Assembly (NCBI GenBank): GCA_025464975.1
Contig: JAODMT010000009.1
Coordinates: 124,001-188,000, forward strand
Direction of reading: 5' to 3'
Source: Microbacteriaceae bacterium
Lineage (GTDB): Bacteria; Actinomycetota; Actinomycetes; Actinomycetales; Microbacteriaceae
DNA: 64,000 nucleotides
A program made the translations under genes and the position numbers. How positions within the stretch are numbered: position 1 is the stretch's first letter; every line of letters begins with the position of its first letter. This document shows, in pieces, positions 52,006 through 61,123 of the stretch. The notes below the pieces were generated by a model. It saw only the letters and a program-made list of their open reading frames with translations, had not been told where the DNA came from and ran no database searches.

Positions 52006-53184
52006 GTGAGTATTACTAGCGTGGAACTCATCACCAAGGAGCGTGATCGGCTGCTGCACCGCTCCACCCGTGCCATCGGGCTCGGAGCGACCGCGGTCGC
52101 TTTCGTGTGCCTGTGCGTGCCGGGCGTGCTGCCCTGGCCCTCCGTGCTGTCCACGCTGCCGTTCCTCGTTGTGCTCGCCTTCTGCCTGTACCGGGTCGGC
52201 TCGAGCCAATGGCTCGGCTGGATACTGCTCGGGCTCGTCGCCGGGCTGGGTCTGCTTCTCGATCTGCGAATGCGGCTCAACGGATCGAACGCCGACGCCG
52301 TCTCCGCAGCCCTCGTGCCGCTCGGCGGCGGAGCAATCGCGTCATTCTCCATCCTCCTGACCAGCAACTTTCGACGGATCGCGCTGCTCGCCGTCTCCTT
52401 CATCGCCACCATCGCGCTCATCGAATTCGCCGCACCGGGTAGGCAAATCGACGCGGAGCGCGACGCCGCCATCACCCTCGGCTGGATTCTGGCCACCGTG
52501 TTCGGCTACTGGTTGTCGGCGAGCGTTCCGCGCGCAGCGCGTCGCATCCACAGCATCGGCCGGGCGCATCGTGCCGAACGGCAGGCGAGCGAGATCGAGG
52601 CCCAGCGCCGGCAGGGGGCCCGATTACTGCACGACACCGTGCTCGCCACCCTCACGCTTCTGGCTCATTCCGGGGTCGGGGTCGCCGCGTCGGCCCTCCA
52701 GCAGCAGGCGGGCGAGGACGCGAGGCTGCTCCGTCAACTGAGGCTCGGCGCATCCCCGGTTCCGCACTCCTCCGGCGTGTACAACCTCGAACCGGTGGAA
52801 GAGTCCCCCCTCGGCACCACCCTCGAATCGGTGAAGCAGCGCTTCGGGCGGATGGGACTCGAAGTGAGCTGGCACGGCACCGGACAGGTGCTGCTGCCGA
52901 GCGACGTCCTCGACGCCTTTCTCCTCGCCCTCGCCGAGTGCCTCGAGAACGTGCGCCGGCACTCGGGCGTCACCGACGCGCACGTCACCATCACCGACGA
53001 CGAGTCGACAGTTCGTGCAATGGTGACGGACGCGGGCGTCGGCTTCGACCTGAAGGATATCGACGAGGCCCGGCTCGGCTTCAAAGACTCCGTGGTCGCG
53101 CGCCTCAAGGACGTTGGCGGAAACGCTCGGCTGTTCTCGTCCCCCGGCGCCGGCACGACGGTCGTTCTGGAGGTGCCGAAGTGA
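52006..53184 (+). CDS. Membrane sensor histidine kinase (NarX/DesK-like)
   Basis: A 392-residue protein with four to five membrane helices (about 25-170), then a HisKA_3-type dimerisation segment with H209 (RLLHDTVLATLTLLAHSG) and a HATPase domain: N-box ALAECLENVRRHSG, G1 VTDAGVGFDLKD, and G2-type GGNARLFSSPGAGTTV. It presumably phosphorylates one or both adjacent NarL regulators. The GTG at 52006 or one at 52021 is the start; neither has a good ribosome site. Its TGA overlaps the next gene's GTG by 4 nt. The signal sensed is unknown. Confidence 0.85.
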   Translation: MSITSVELITKERDRLLHRSTRAIGLGATAVAFVCLCVPGVLPWPSVLSTLPFLVVLAFCLYRVGSSQWLGWILLGLVAGLGLLLDLRMRLNGSNADAVSAALVPLGGGAIASFSILLTSNFRRIALLAVSFIATIALIEFAAPGRQIDAERDAAITLGWILATVFGYWLSASVPRAARRIHSIGRAHRAERQASEIEAQRRQGARLLHDTVLATLTLLAHSGVGVAASALQQQAGEDARLLRQLRLGASPVPHSSGVYNLEPVEESPLGTTLESVKQRFGRMGLEVSWHGTGQVLLPSDVLDAFLLALAECLENVRRHSGVTDAHVTITDDESTVRAMVTDAGVGFDLKDIDEARLGFKDSVVARLKDVGGNARLFSSPGAGTTVVLEVPK

Positions 53185-54452
53185 GCCGACACGCGAGATC
53201 GGGCTACTCCCGGCCGGAGGAGAACACCCTCGGCGTGATCCTCGGCAAGCGCATGCGCGCGTCGGGCGTTCCGGCCGGCTCGACGGCCGGCCGTGCCATG
53301 CGACAGGCCAGCGCCCGCGGCGCCAGCCTGGGAACGGGATACCTCGGCATCGGCGCAAGCGTTCTGGCCGGGGTCGAGGCCGTGTTCGGCCTCGCGGTGT
53401 TCGTCAGTCACGCCGCCGAATATCCGAACGTGGTGCCAGCGACAGCGAGCTGGGTGCTCTATCTTCTTGCCCTCAGCGGGGTGGTGCTGTTCATCGCGAC
53501 GCGCGGCGAACGGATGCCGAACTGGCTGTTCGTCGCCTTTCTCGCCGCTCTCGCCGGCGTCGTGGCGCTCGACCTTTTCGCCATCTGGCCGATGGGAAAC
53601 GTTGGGGCGAACGCCACCGCGTCGGCCTCCGCCGGATTTGGTCTGCTGGCGGCCCTCACCGTTCGCCGTGGTCGGGAGTTGCTCGCAGCGGTCGGAGTGC
53701 TCGGAGTCGCGCTCATCCTCGCCGTGCTGTTCTCGACGAAACTCTCGGCCGAGACCATCTCAGCGCAGATCATCCTCGTGTCACTCGCCGTGATGCCCGT
53801 GCTCTTCGGCGTCTACATCCTGCGCCGATTCCAGCGCATCGTGCAGCTTGAACTCGACCGTGTTCTGGTGCAGAGCACCGTCTCGGCGCCCCGCTTCGCG
53901 GTCGGGATGCTCGCCTCCGAGGAGCTCGCTCGCCTCGACCTCGCCGCGGAGGAGCTCCTGGAATCGGTGGCTACCGGTCGGATAAGCCTTCCTCTTACCC
54001 CGAAGACGGCGTCGACGGCGGCCTCTCTCGCCACCGAGCTCCGCCTGCATCTCATCGAGGGGCGGCGGGAAACCTGGCTCTATCACGCCATCACCGAGTC
54101 CGAGCAGCTTGGCAAGTCCGTGACGCTCGCCGACCGGGGCAGCCTCGCCGGTCTGCTCAGTCCGCGTCAGCGGGATGGCCTGCTCGCCGCGGTCTGGTTG
54201 CTCGTGAGCGATCAGGGCAAGGCAACACCGACGGTGCAGCTCACGCTCGGCCCGGTGACAGCGATACCTGACCCCGGATCGAAAACCATAACCGTGCCCC
54301 TTGTCATCGCCACAACCGACGTTGCCCGCAACAGGGTGGACCCGGCGACCTGGGATGCGATCGGCAAAGTCGGCCGATTCATCGACTCGACCCAAAACTC
54401 GAGCCTGCGTGTCGAGATCGAGTGCGTCGTGACCAACCCCGCCGAGCAATAG
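53181..54452 (+). CDS. Polytopic membrane protein of unknown function in a two-component locus
   Basis: A 423-residue protein with about six membrane helices (40-220) and a soluble C-terminal half of about 200 residues. It is coupled to the kinase by a 4-nt overlap (GTGA). The C-terminal half has helical, then strand-rich segments (LTLGPVTAIPDPGSKTITVPLVIATTD), reminiscent of a degenerate kinase or sensor-modulator, but I find no H-box, N-box or G-box. Likely a partner or co-sensor of the kinase. I do not recognise the family. Confidence 0.78.
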   Translation: MSRHARSGYSRPEENTLGVILGKRMRASGVPAGSTAGRAMRQASARGASLGTGYLGIGASVLAGVEAVFGLAVFVSHAAEYPNVVPATASWVLYLLALSGVVLFIATRGERMPNWLFVAFLAALAGVVALDLFAIWPMGNVGANATASASAGFGLLAALTVRRGRELLAAVGVLGVALILAVLFSTKLSAETISAQIILVSLAVMPVLFGVYILRRFQRIVQLELDRVLVQSTVSAPRFAVGMLASEELARLDLAAEELLESVATGRISLPLTPKTASTAASLATELRLHLIEGRRETWLYHAITESEQLGKSVTLADRGSLAGLLSPRQRDGLLAAVWLLVSDQGKATPTVQLTLGPVTAIPDPGSKTITVPLVIATTDVARNRVDPATWDAIGKVGRFIDSTQNSSLRVEIECVVTNPAEQ

Positions 54453-54489
54453 CATGCACAGAGTAGTTGACAGAACGGAAGATCAGCCA

Positions 54490-55161
54490 GTGACCGAAAC
54501 AGACGACCGAATTCGCCTTGCGCTTGTCGACGATCACAAGATGCTCCTCGGAGCCCTGACGGAGTGGATCCGCGGGGCGGCGTCGGACATCAACATGGTT
54601 GCGGCGGTCTCAACCTGGCCGGATCTGCTGACTCACACCGAGTTTCCGGTCGACGTTGTGCTGCTCGACCTCGACCTCAAAGACAACATCCCCATTTCGC
54701 TCAAGATCTCGACCCTGAAGACCACGGGCGTCAAGACGGTGCTCATGAGCACCTATTCCGAGCCGAACCTCGTGCGGGAAGCCCTTGCCGCCGGTGCCCT
54801 CGGATATATCGTGAAGAGCGAAGACGCCGACATGATCGTCGAAGCGATCCGTGCCGCAGCCAACGGCGAGTCCTACGTCTCGGCCGAGCTCGATCTCGCT
54901 CTCAATGCGGGAGACGTGGGCGGGGCGCCAAAACTGAGCGCCCAGGAGCGCCGCGTGATGGCCCTGTACGGCGGAGGTGAGCCGGTCAAGGCGGTCGCCT
55001 TCCAGCTCGGCATCTCGGAAGAGACCGCGAAGTCTTACCTCAAGCGAATTCGGGAGAAGTACCGCGTGGCGGGAATTGACGTCGGCACTAAGGTGGCGCT
55101 TCGCAAGCGCGCCATCCAAGACGGGATTCTCATCTCGACGGACGCTCCGCAGGGCTTCTAG
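54490..55161 (+). CDS. NarL-family response regulator (paralogue 2)
   Basis: A 223-residue response regulator: acidic VDDH, phospho-acceptor D60 (VVLLDLDL) and K109, then a LuxR helix-turn-helix (GEPVKAVAFQLGISEETAKSYLKRIREKYRVAGIDVGTK). The GTG at 54490 has GGAAG upstream and starts two turns before the receiver, as in the paralogue at 51249; an ATG at 54454 is an alternative. It lies 2 to 38 bp after the membrane-protein gene, depending on the start. The downstream gene is convergent, so the unit ends here. Confidence 0.88.
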   Translation: MTETDDRIRLALVDDHKMLLGALTEWIRGAASDINMVAAVSTWPDLLTHTEFPVDVVLLDLDLKDNIPISLKISTLKTTGVKTVLMSTYSEPNLVREALAAGALGYIVKSEDADMIVEAIRAAANGESYVSAELDLALNAGDVGGAPKLSAQERRVMALYGGGEPVKAVAFQLGISEETAKSYLKRIREKYRVAGIDVGTKVALRKRAIQDGILISTDAPQGF

Positions 55162-55200
55162 CCGAGCGGTGCCGGGGCCTGTTCGGGAGGATTCCCGGCG

Positions 55201-56499
55201 TTACTCGGCAGCCAGCGCAACCGGCTCGACCCGGTGTTCCCCGTTGACAGTTCCGCCGCGCTTGCGCTGAAGCACGGCGCTCCACGTGACGAGCGAAATT
55301 CCCGGAACGCACAGCAGCAGACCGACCAGCACCGGCGAAAGGTAGCCGAGACCGCCGGCGATGGTCAGGCCGCCGAGGTAGGCGCCGAGACTGTTTCCGA
55401 TGTTCAGGGCCGAGTGGTTTGCGGCGGCCGCCAGCGTCTGGCTGTCGCCGGCGACATCCATCAGCCTCGTCTGGATCGAGGGCGAGACGCCGGACGCGGC
55501 CACGCCGATGAGGAAGACGAAGATGAACAGCCCCGGAATCGTGTGGGCGGTGAGTGCCAGGCCGGCGAATGAGAAGGCGAACAGCCCGAAGAACGCGAAG
55601 ATCGAACGGATGACGTTCCGGTCGGCCGCCCAGCCGCCCACGATGTTGCCGAGCGTCATCCCGAGCCCAACGACGACGAGCAGTACCGGAACGACGACTT
55701 CCGGCAGGCCCGTGATTTCGGTGGCGAGCGGGTTGATGAAGGTGTAGACGCAGAAGAAGCCGCCGAAGCCTAGCGCCCCGGTGAGCAGCGTGAGCCACAC
55801 CTGGGCCCGCCCGAACGCCCGGAGTTCGCGCTTCATAGTGGCCTTCGCGTCTCCCGGCTGCTTCGGCAGAAGAAGCGCGAGCGCCACAAACGTCGCCGCG
55901 AAGATCACCGCGACGGCGAGATAGGCGGCCCGCCAGCCGGCCTGCTGACCGAGGAAGGTGATCGCCGGAACGCCGACAACATTGGCGATCGTGAGCCCGG
56001 AAAGCACAAACGCGACACCTGCTCCCCGCTTTCCCGGTCCCATGAGCGACGCGGCTACGAGCGAGGCGATGCCGAAGAACGCCCCGTGCGGCAGACCGGT
56101 GAGGAAGCGGGCGGCAAGCACCAGCCCGAATGTGGGAAGCACCGCCGACAGCAGGGTTCCCACGGTGAAGGCTGCCGCGAGCACAAGCAGCAGCTTCTTT
56201 CGCGGGAATCGCGCGGCGAAAGCCGCGATGGTTGGAGCGCCCACCACCACGCCGAGTGCGTAGGCAGAGGCGAGGAGGCCGGCCTGCGCGTTGGCTTCCT
56301 CGGGAGAACGTTCGTACAGCGCGGGCAGCAGGTCGTGGGCGATGTTCGGGAGCAGACCGAGCACAACGAACTCTGAGGAGCCGATGCCGAATCCGCCGAG
56401 CGCCAACGCGAGAAGGGCTAGCCGGGTTTTGGCCGGGGAGAGCGTGTTCACAATGACCATTCGGGGCTCGAGGCTGAGGACAGGCTCGCCAGCGAGCAT
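55201..56499 (-). CDS. MFS transporter, AraJ/NepI-like
   Basis: A 432-residue, 12-helix major facilitator. The helix 1 segment GGFGIGSSEFVVLGLLPNIAHDLL is typical of the AraJ/YdhP/PbuE drug- or purine-efflux subgroup, with GLPHGAFFGIASLVAASL in helix 4-5. The ATG at 56499 has AAAGGG 8 nt upstream. It lies downstream of a thiamine-binding-like gene on the same strand with about 60 bp between. Export of sugars, purines or drugs is possible; the substrate is unknown. Confidence 0.87.
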   Translation of the reverse strand: MLAGEPVLSLEPRMVIVNTLSPAKTRLALLALALGGFGIGSSEFVVLGLLPNIAHDLLPALYERSPEEANAQAGLLASAYALGVVVGAPTIAAFAARFPRKKLLLVLAAAFTVGTLLSAVLPTFGLVLAARFLTGLPHGAFFGIASLVAASLMGPGKRGAGVAFVLSGLTIANVVGVPAITFLGQQAGWRAAYLAVAVIFAATFVALALLLPKQPGDAKATMKRELRAFGRAQVWLTLLTGALGFGGFFCVYTFINPLATEITGLPEVVVPVLLVVVGLGMTLGNIVGGWAADRNVIRSIFAFFGLFAFSFAGLALTAHTIPGLFIFVFLIGVAASGVSPSIQTRLMDVAGDSQTLAAAANHSALNIGNSLGAYLGGLTIAGGLGYLSPVLVGLLLCVPGISLVTWSAVLQRKRGGTVNGEHRVEPVALAAE

Positions 56500-56560
56500 G
56501 ATCGTGCCCTTTAGTCTAGAACGCCCAGCGCACGCCCCACGGAAGGAGGCGTTCCGTTGG

Positions 56561-56869
56561 TCAGGCCTGCTCGTCGAGAGCGCGCTCGAGCCGCTCCAGC
56601 TTTGCCGTCAGTTCGCCGGTGCGGCCGGGCCGGATGTCGGCCTTGAGCACGAGCGACACCCTGGTTCCAAACCTGGCGACTGCGTCCGTCGCTCGCTTGA
56701 TCACGTCGAAGACTTCGTCCCAGTCCCCCTCGATGGTGGTAAACATCGAGTCGGTGTGGTTGGGAAGCCCGGACTCTCGCACGACGCGCACTGCGGCGGC
56801 GACGGCGTCGTGTACCGAGTCATCCGCGTCCACGCCGCCGCTCGGTGAGAGTGAGAAAGCCACTAACAC
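56561..56869 (-). CDS. MTH1187/YkoF-type thiamine-binding protein
   Basis: A 102-residue protein of the DUF77/MTH1187 family: MLVAFSLSPSGG at the start, HDAVAAAVRVVRESGLPNHTDSMFTTIEGDWDEVFDVIKRA in the middle and a terminal helix. The fold is a small ferredoxin-like dimer that in YkoF binds thiamine; most homologues remain uncharacterised. It lies 14 bp after the GT87-like gene on the same strand. Confidence 0.8.
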   Translation of the reverse strand: MLVAFSLSPSGGVDADDSVHDAVAAAVRVVRESGLPNHTDSMFTTIEGDWDEVFDVIKRATDAVARFGTRVSLVLKADIRPGRTGELTAKLERLERALDEQA

Positions 56870-56883
56870 GGTTGCTCCTTAGG

Positions 56884-58275
56884 TCAGCGGACGAGTTCGT
56901 CTTCGTCCACGTCTAGCCTGCCACGATCGAAGGTGTCCCGGTCCGAGCCGAACGGCCAAATCGGTGGAAGCCATGCCGCGTCGGCTGGCCTGACGGAGTC
57001 CCGCCATTCCGCGGCGCGATCAACGCTCTCCCGTGAGGCCCGCACGATAGCGACGAGCGCCCAGCCGAGGAGCACGAAGAACAACGAATTGCGGGCGGTG
57101 ATGATGACCAGCATTCGCACATCGAGGCTCAGCAGGTAGCCGTAGAGGTACGGGTAGATCACCTGGGTCAGGGCGGCGAGGACGGCGGCGAGAATCGCCG
57201 GCACCCGAAACGCTCGCCCGCGTCCCGCCGCGTTGGTCGCGAGTCCGAGGATCACCGGAACGGCGAGCCAGGTGAGGTATTGCGGGGAACCCACCTTGTT
57301 GAACGCGATGAACGCCACGGCATAGGCGAGCGCGAGTGACGGGAGCAGATCCTGAACCGCGACTCGGTTGCGCACCGCGAAAATGCCGAGCACGGTGATG
57401 ACCGCCATCACGAGGGCGAGGAGCGGCGTAGCGAGCGCGCTGGCGGTCTCCACGCCGGGACCCCGCATCTGCCAGGTGAGCATCACTTGATCGAAGTACG
57501 CAAAGGTGTTCGGGACACCGGCCCGCGCCGCCCACAGCCACGGGGTGGACACAGGCGCCTCGACCTGCAGGCCTCGGGCCGCCTGGGCGGTGACGAAACT
57601 AAACACGTTGGAACCGCCGCCCACGGCGAGCACCCCGCCGACGATCACGAGGCTCGCCACGAGGATCGCGACGGCCACCCGCACCCGTGCGCGCACGCTG
57701 ATCAGTATCGCGGCGATGATCGCCGCGGGCCACACCTTGATCCACGTTGCGATGGTCAGGATGACCGCGGCCGCCCGCGGCCGGGTGGCGACCAGCAGCA
57801 CACCGACGATGCCAAACGGCACCGAGATGGCGTCGATTCGGCCGAAGGCGATCGGTCCGAGCAGCAGGAGGAAGCCGACCCACCACCATCCGACGGCGAT
57901 GTTCCGGCGGTTGTGGCCCCACCCGGTGAGCATCCCGAAGGCGATCACATCGAGCACGAACACGAGACTCAGCCACGTGCCGGCATACAGGTCCGCTCCG
58001 AACAGGTTTGCGAGCAGCATGGGGACGAAGGCGACGATCGGGTACACCCACGGTACGTCGATCCCCACCACTGTGTGGGCGTTGATTGCCTCGTCGACCC
58101 AGAACTTGTAGACCGTCAGGTCACCGAGGGGATACCCCGGGGCGTAGAGGTTCAGGTACCCCAACCAGAGGTGGGCGAGAACGAATGCGGTCCAGAGCAA
58201 GACCGGGCTCGACACCACCGCACGAAGGCCAGACCGCACGGTCGTCGTTGCCTGCCCTGCAAGTGCGGCGCTCAT
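56884..58275 (-). CDS. GT87-like polytopic membrane glycosyltransferase (DUF2029)
   Basis: A 463-residue membrane protein with about ten to twelve helices, resembling the GT87 mannosyltransferases that use polyprenyl-phosphate sugars. The first periplasmic loop has an acidic motif (PLGDLTVYKFWVDEA), followed by VPWVYPIVAFVPML and GRIDAISVPFGIVGVLLVATRPRAAAVILTIATWIKVWP, both typical of this family. It may act in lipoglycan or cell-wall polymer synthesis. The cytoplasmic C-terminus is acidic. No other glycan genes adjoin, so the acceptor is unknown. Confidence 0.8.
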   Translation of the reverse strand: MSAALAGQATTTVRSGLRAVVSSPVLLWTAFVLAHLWLGYLNLYAPGYPLGDLTVYKFWVDEAINAHTVVGIDVPWVYPIVAFVPMLLANLFGADLYAGTWLSLVFVLDVIAFGMLTGWGHNRRNIAVGWWWVGFLLLLGPIAFGRIDAISVPFGIVGVLLVATRPRAAAVILTIATWIKVWPAAIIAAILISVRARVRVAVAILVASLVIVGGVLAVGGGSNVFSFVTAQAARGLQVEAPVSTPWLWAARAGVPNTFAYFDQVMLTWQMRGPGVETASALATPLLALVMAVITVLGIFAVRNRVAVQDLLPSLALAYAVAFIAFNKVGSPQYLTWLAVPVILGLATNAAGRGRAFRVPAILAAVLAALTQVIYPYLYGYLLSLDVRMLVIITARNSLFFVLLGWALVAIVRASRESVDRAAEWRDSVRPADAAWLPPIWPFGSDRDTFDRGRLDVDEDELVR

Positions 58276-58315
58276 CGCCCCAGCGTATCCCGCGGCTGGT
58301 CAGGACCGGAGCTAG

Positions 58316-59137
58316 TCAACGGCCGAGCAGAGTCGCGATGACGGGAGGGATGGCTCCCACAAGGTCAAGCACCGTGAATGGTCCGCCGCCGCTTGCCCGA
58401 GAGGCCGCAAGACCGTGGATGACGGATGCGCTGACCGCGAGCCGGGCGAGCATCGACGTGTCGGCCGCTATCGCCTCGGAGTGGGTCGCGACGAGGGCGC
58501 CGAGAACGCCGCCAAGGGCGTCGCCCGCCCCGGCCGTCGCGAGCCAGGCCGGTGCGGAGGCGGCGGCCAGCCGGGTCCCGTCCGGCGCGGCGACGTAGGT
58601 GCGATGTCCCTTGAGCAAGACGGTGACCCCGAGCTTTTCCGCAGCGTCTGCCGCGGCGGATCCCGGATCGTCGGCCACCTCGTCCCGGCTGAGTCCGACG
58701 ATCGTGGCAAGTTCGCGAAAGTGCGGGGTGATGATGGTCGCTCCGGTTGCCTCCCCGATCAGGTCGAGCGCTCCGGCGTCAATGACCGTTGGCACTCCGG
58801 AACCGAGCGCGGCGCGCAACCGGTCGGCTGTCGCCGGCTCGCGAAGTGAGGCATCCATCCCCGAGCCGAGGAGCCAGGCCTGAACCCGTCCGTCCGCCGT
58901 GACCGCCTCCGGTCGGCGCTGCAGAACGAGAGTCGTGGGCCGATCGTCACCGAGATAGCGAACCATGCCGACCCCGGTGTGCAGCGCGGCGTCGACGCCA
59001 AGCACCGCCGCGCCGGGATATGCGGTCGAACCCGTGACGACACCGAGCACCCCGCGCGAGTACTTGTCGTCGTCGGGTTTCGGCACGGCGATAAGGCGAC
59101 CGGCGTCTTCCGGCGTCCACTCCGAGAATGAGCTCAT
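58316..59137 (-). CDS. nnrD: ADP-dependent NAD(P)H-hydrate dehydratase
   Basis: A 273-residue YjeF C-terminal-domain enzyme that repairs hydrated NAD(P)H. The ribokinase-like fold shows GVLGVVTGSTAYPGAAVLGVDAALHTGVGMVRYL, the substrate motif TPHFRELA, and the nucleotide site TAGAGDALGGVLGAL. No epimerase (NnrE) domain is fused. The ATG at 59137 is chosen; a longer frame to 59770 extends into the divergent HAD gene and is rejected. Confidence 0.92.
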   Translation of the reverse strand: MSSFSEWTPEDAGRLIAVPKPDDDKYSRGVLGVVTGSTAYPGAAVLGVDAALHTGVGMVRYLGDDRPTTLVLQRRPEAVTADGRVQAWLLGSGMDASLREPATADRLRAALGSGVPTVIDAGALDLIGEATGATIITPHFRELATIVGLSRDEVADDPGSAAADAAEKLGVTVLLKGHRTYVAAPDGTRLAAASAPAWLATAGAGDALGGVLGALVATHSEAIAADTSMLARLAVSASVIHGLAASRASGGGPFTVLDLVGAIPPVIATLLGR

Positions 59138-59161
59138 GGCTCTCACGATAGTTTGGATGCC

Positions 59162-59797
59162 GTGGCCGATACGACGACAGCGCTGACAATTTCCGATCGA
59201 GTGGTCGTTTTCGACTATGGCGAGGTGATTTCCCGGAGTCCGAGCGAGCGACACCGATCGGATCTGCTCGCCGTTGCCGGGGTCGATCCCGCGCCATTCT
59301 GGGCCGCCTACGAGACTCATCGCGACGGGCTGGATGAGGGGACCACGAGCATCCGGGACTACTGGAAGCTCGTGGCAGCCGACACCGGGGCGACCTGGTC
59401 GGAGTCCCGAATTCACGAACTCTGGGTCGCGGACTTCACCGGATGGTTGAGTGTCGAGCCGCGCACCTTCGACGTGATCGCGGACCTGCACGCCGGCGGC
59501 ACCAGGGTCGCCCTGCTGTCCAACGCCGGCTTCGACTTTGCGAGCCCGTTCCGGTACTCCCCCATGGCCCGCTTCTTCGAGCGCATGTTCATCAGCGCCG
59601 AGATGCTGAAACTCAAACCGCACGCCGAGATCTACCTTGAGGTTGCCCGGGAACTCGGAATAACTCCGCACGATATGGTCTTTGTTGACAACAAGCAGGT
59701 CAATGTGGACGGCGCAGAGGCACTCGGAATCACCGCGCACCACTACGTCGGTCCGGTGGAGTTGCGTCACTTCCTTCAGACCCTCGTAGACAGGTAA
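59162..59797 (+). CDS. HAD-superfamily hydrolase (subfamily IA)
   Basis: A 211-residue HAD phosphatase-like protein. Motif I is VFDYGEVIS (nucleophile Asp; the second Asp is replaced by Gly as in many YihX-like members), motif II is ALLSNAG, motif III Lys is in KLKPHAEIY, and motif IV is VFVDNKQVN. The GTG at 59162 or a TTG at 59153 is the start. It ends 2 bp before an ene-reductase gene, so the two are probably cotranscribed. Substrate unknown. Confidence 0.85.
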   Translation: MADTTTALTISDRVVVFDYGEVISRSPSERHRSDLLAVAGVDPAPFWAAYETHRDGLDEGTTSIRDYWKLVAADTGATWSESRIHELWVADFTGWLSVEPRTFDVIADLHAGGTRVALLSNAGFDFASPFRYSPMARFFERMFISAEMLKLKPHAEIYLEVARELGITPHDMVFVDNKQVNVDGAEALGITAHHYVGPVELRHFLQTLVDR

Positions 59798-59799
59798 AC

Positions 59800-60897
59800 A
59801 TGCAGACTCCGGCCATTTTCACGCCGTACACCATCGGTTCCGTGACCCTCCGCAACCGCCTCTGGGTCTCTCCCATGTGCGAATACTCGGTCGACGACCA
59901 GAGCGGTGTGCCGAACGACTGGCATCTCGTGCACCTCGGCGCGTTCGCCCGTGGCGGTGCCGGGCTCGTGATGACCGAGGCCACCGGGGTGGTCGCCAAC
60001 GGGCGAATCACGCCGCAGGACGTCGGCATCTACACCGACGAGCAGCGGGACGCCTGGGCCAGAATCGTGTCGTTCATTCACGGGCAGGGCGCCGCCGCCG
60101 GCATCCAGCTCGCGCACGCCGGTCGCAAGGCCTCCAGCTACCCGCCGTTCGCCGGAGGAACCGGGTCAGTGCCGACTTCCGAAGGCGGCTGGCCGACGGT
60201 TGCCCCGTCGGCGGTTCCGTTCGACGACTACGAGGTGCCGACCGAGCTGGATGCCGCGGGCATCGCCGAGATCGTCGCCGATTTCGTCTCCGGTGCCCGT
60301 CGAGCGCTCGATGCCGGATTCGACGTGCTCGAGGTGCACGCCGCTCACGGCTACCTCCTCCACCAGTTCCTGTCACCGCTGTCCAACCTGCGCCGCGACC
60401 TGTACGGCGGGAGCCTCGAGAACCGGGCGCGACTGCTGCTCGAAGTTGTTGCCGCGGTTCGCGCCGAGGCGGGCGAAGGCGTTCCGGTGTTCGTCCGGTT
60501 CTCGGCGACCGACTGGGAAGACGGCGGACTGGACAAGGAACAGGTAGCGACCGTCGCCGGATGGGCCTCGGCCGCAGGGGCCGACTTCTTCGACATCTCC
60601 ACCGGCGGACTCGTCTCCGGGACGACAATCCCGGTCGGGCCCGGCTATCAGGTTCCCTTCGCCGACTTCGTGAAGCACGAGTCTTCGGTCGAGGTTGGCG
60701 CGGTCGGGCTCATCACCGAGGCGCGGCAGGCCGAGGAGATCGTGTCGTCCGGCAAGGCCGATGCCGTCATTCTCGGTCGCGCGATCATGCGCGACCCGCA
60801 TTTCCCGCTTCGTGCGGCCCACGAACTCGGCTTCGAACTCGACTACTGGCCGAAGCAGTACCTCAGGGCCAAGTGGGCGCGCGTGGGAGCCAACTAG
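59800..60897 (+). CDS. namA: Old yellow enzyme-family NADPH ene-reductase (YqjM/NamA-like)
   Basis: A 365-residue FMN-containing ene-reductase of the YqjM class. Diagnostic residues: N-terminal TLRNRLWVSPMCEYSV with the regulatory Cys, GIQLAHAGRKAS, the FMN/substrate pair in EVHAAHGYLLHQFLSP, and RRDLYGGSLENRARLL. It reduces activated C=C bonds of enones, nitro compounds or electrophiles and often serves detoxification. The ATG at 59800 is 2 bp after the HAD stop. Convergent with the CNNM/CBS gene, with a palindromic hairpin between. Confidence 0.94.
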   Translation: MQTPAIFTPYTIGSVTLRNRLWVSPMCEYSVDDQSGVPNDWHLVHLGAFARGGAGLVMTEATGVVANGRITPQDVGIYTDEQRDAWARIVSFIHGQGAAAGIQLAHAGRKASSYPPFAGGTGSVPTSEGGWPTVAPSAVPFDDYEVPTELDAAGIAEIVADFVSGARRALDAGFDVLEVHAAHGYLLHQFLSPLSNLRRDLYGGSLENRARLLLEVVAAVRAEAGEGVPVFVRFSATDWEDGGLDKEQVATVAGWASAAGADFFDISTGGLVSGTTIPVGPGYQVPFADFVKHESSVEVGAVGLITEARQAEEIVSSGKADAVILGRAIMRDPHFPLRAAHELGFELDYWPKQYLRAKWARVGAN

Positions 60898-60974
60898 GCG
60901 TACTCCCCCGGCAGCCCGGTGGCAGTCGGCTGATGCGGGCTGCCCCGACTCACCGGCCGCCCGAGTGCTCACTC

Positions 60975-61051
60975 AAAACGCAGGACATTCACCACTTCGC
61001 GCGGCCATTCGAGCGGAAAACCGTGCCGCGGTGGTGAGTCTCCTGCGTTTT
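60975..61051. repeat. Intergenic palindrome between convergent genes
   Basis: Two 21-bp arms, AAAACGCAGGACATTCACCAC (60975-60995) and its near-complement (61031-61051), match at 19 positions and enclose a 35-nt loop. It lies between the convergent ene-reductase and CNNM/CBS genes. It may act as a two-way terminator or be a REP-like element. Its arms differ from those at 41348-41428 apart from a shared CGAAA edge. Confidence 0.75.
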
Positions 61052-61123
61052 CGGTTACTCACGACCGTTATCGGCGGTTCTCACGGCCGCTTCCGGTGCA
61101 CGGCGGAGCCGCGGCGCCGTCAA

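Noticed and set aside
55171-55199. GCCGGG/CCCGGC hairpin between convergent genes as a terminator
   Set aside because: The stem is 6 bp, the loop is 17 nt and no T-run follows. Chance is likely in such GC-rich DNA.
58316-59770. 484-codon frame extending nnrD
   Set aside because: The first 211 codons run antisense through the HAD gene and have no family similarity; the NnrD core starts at 59137.
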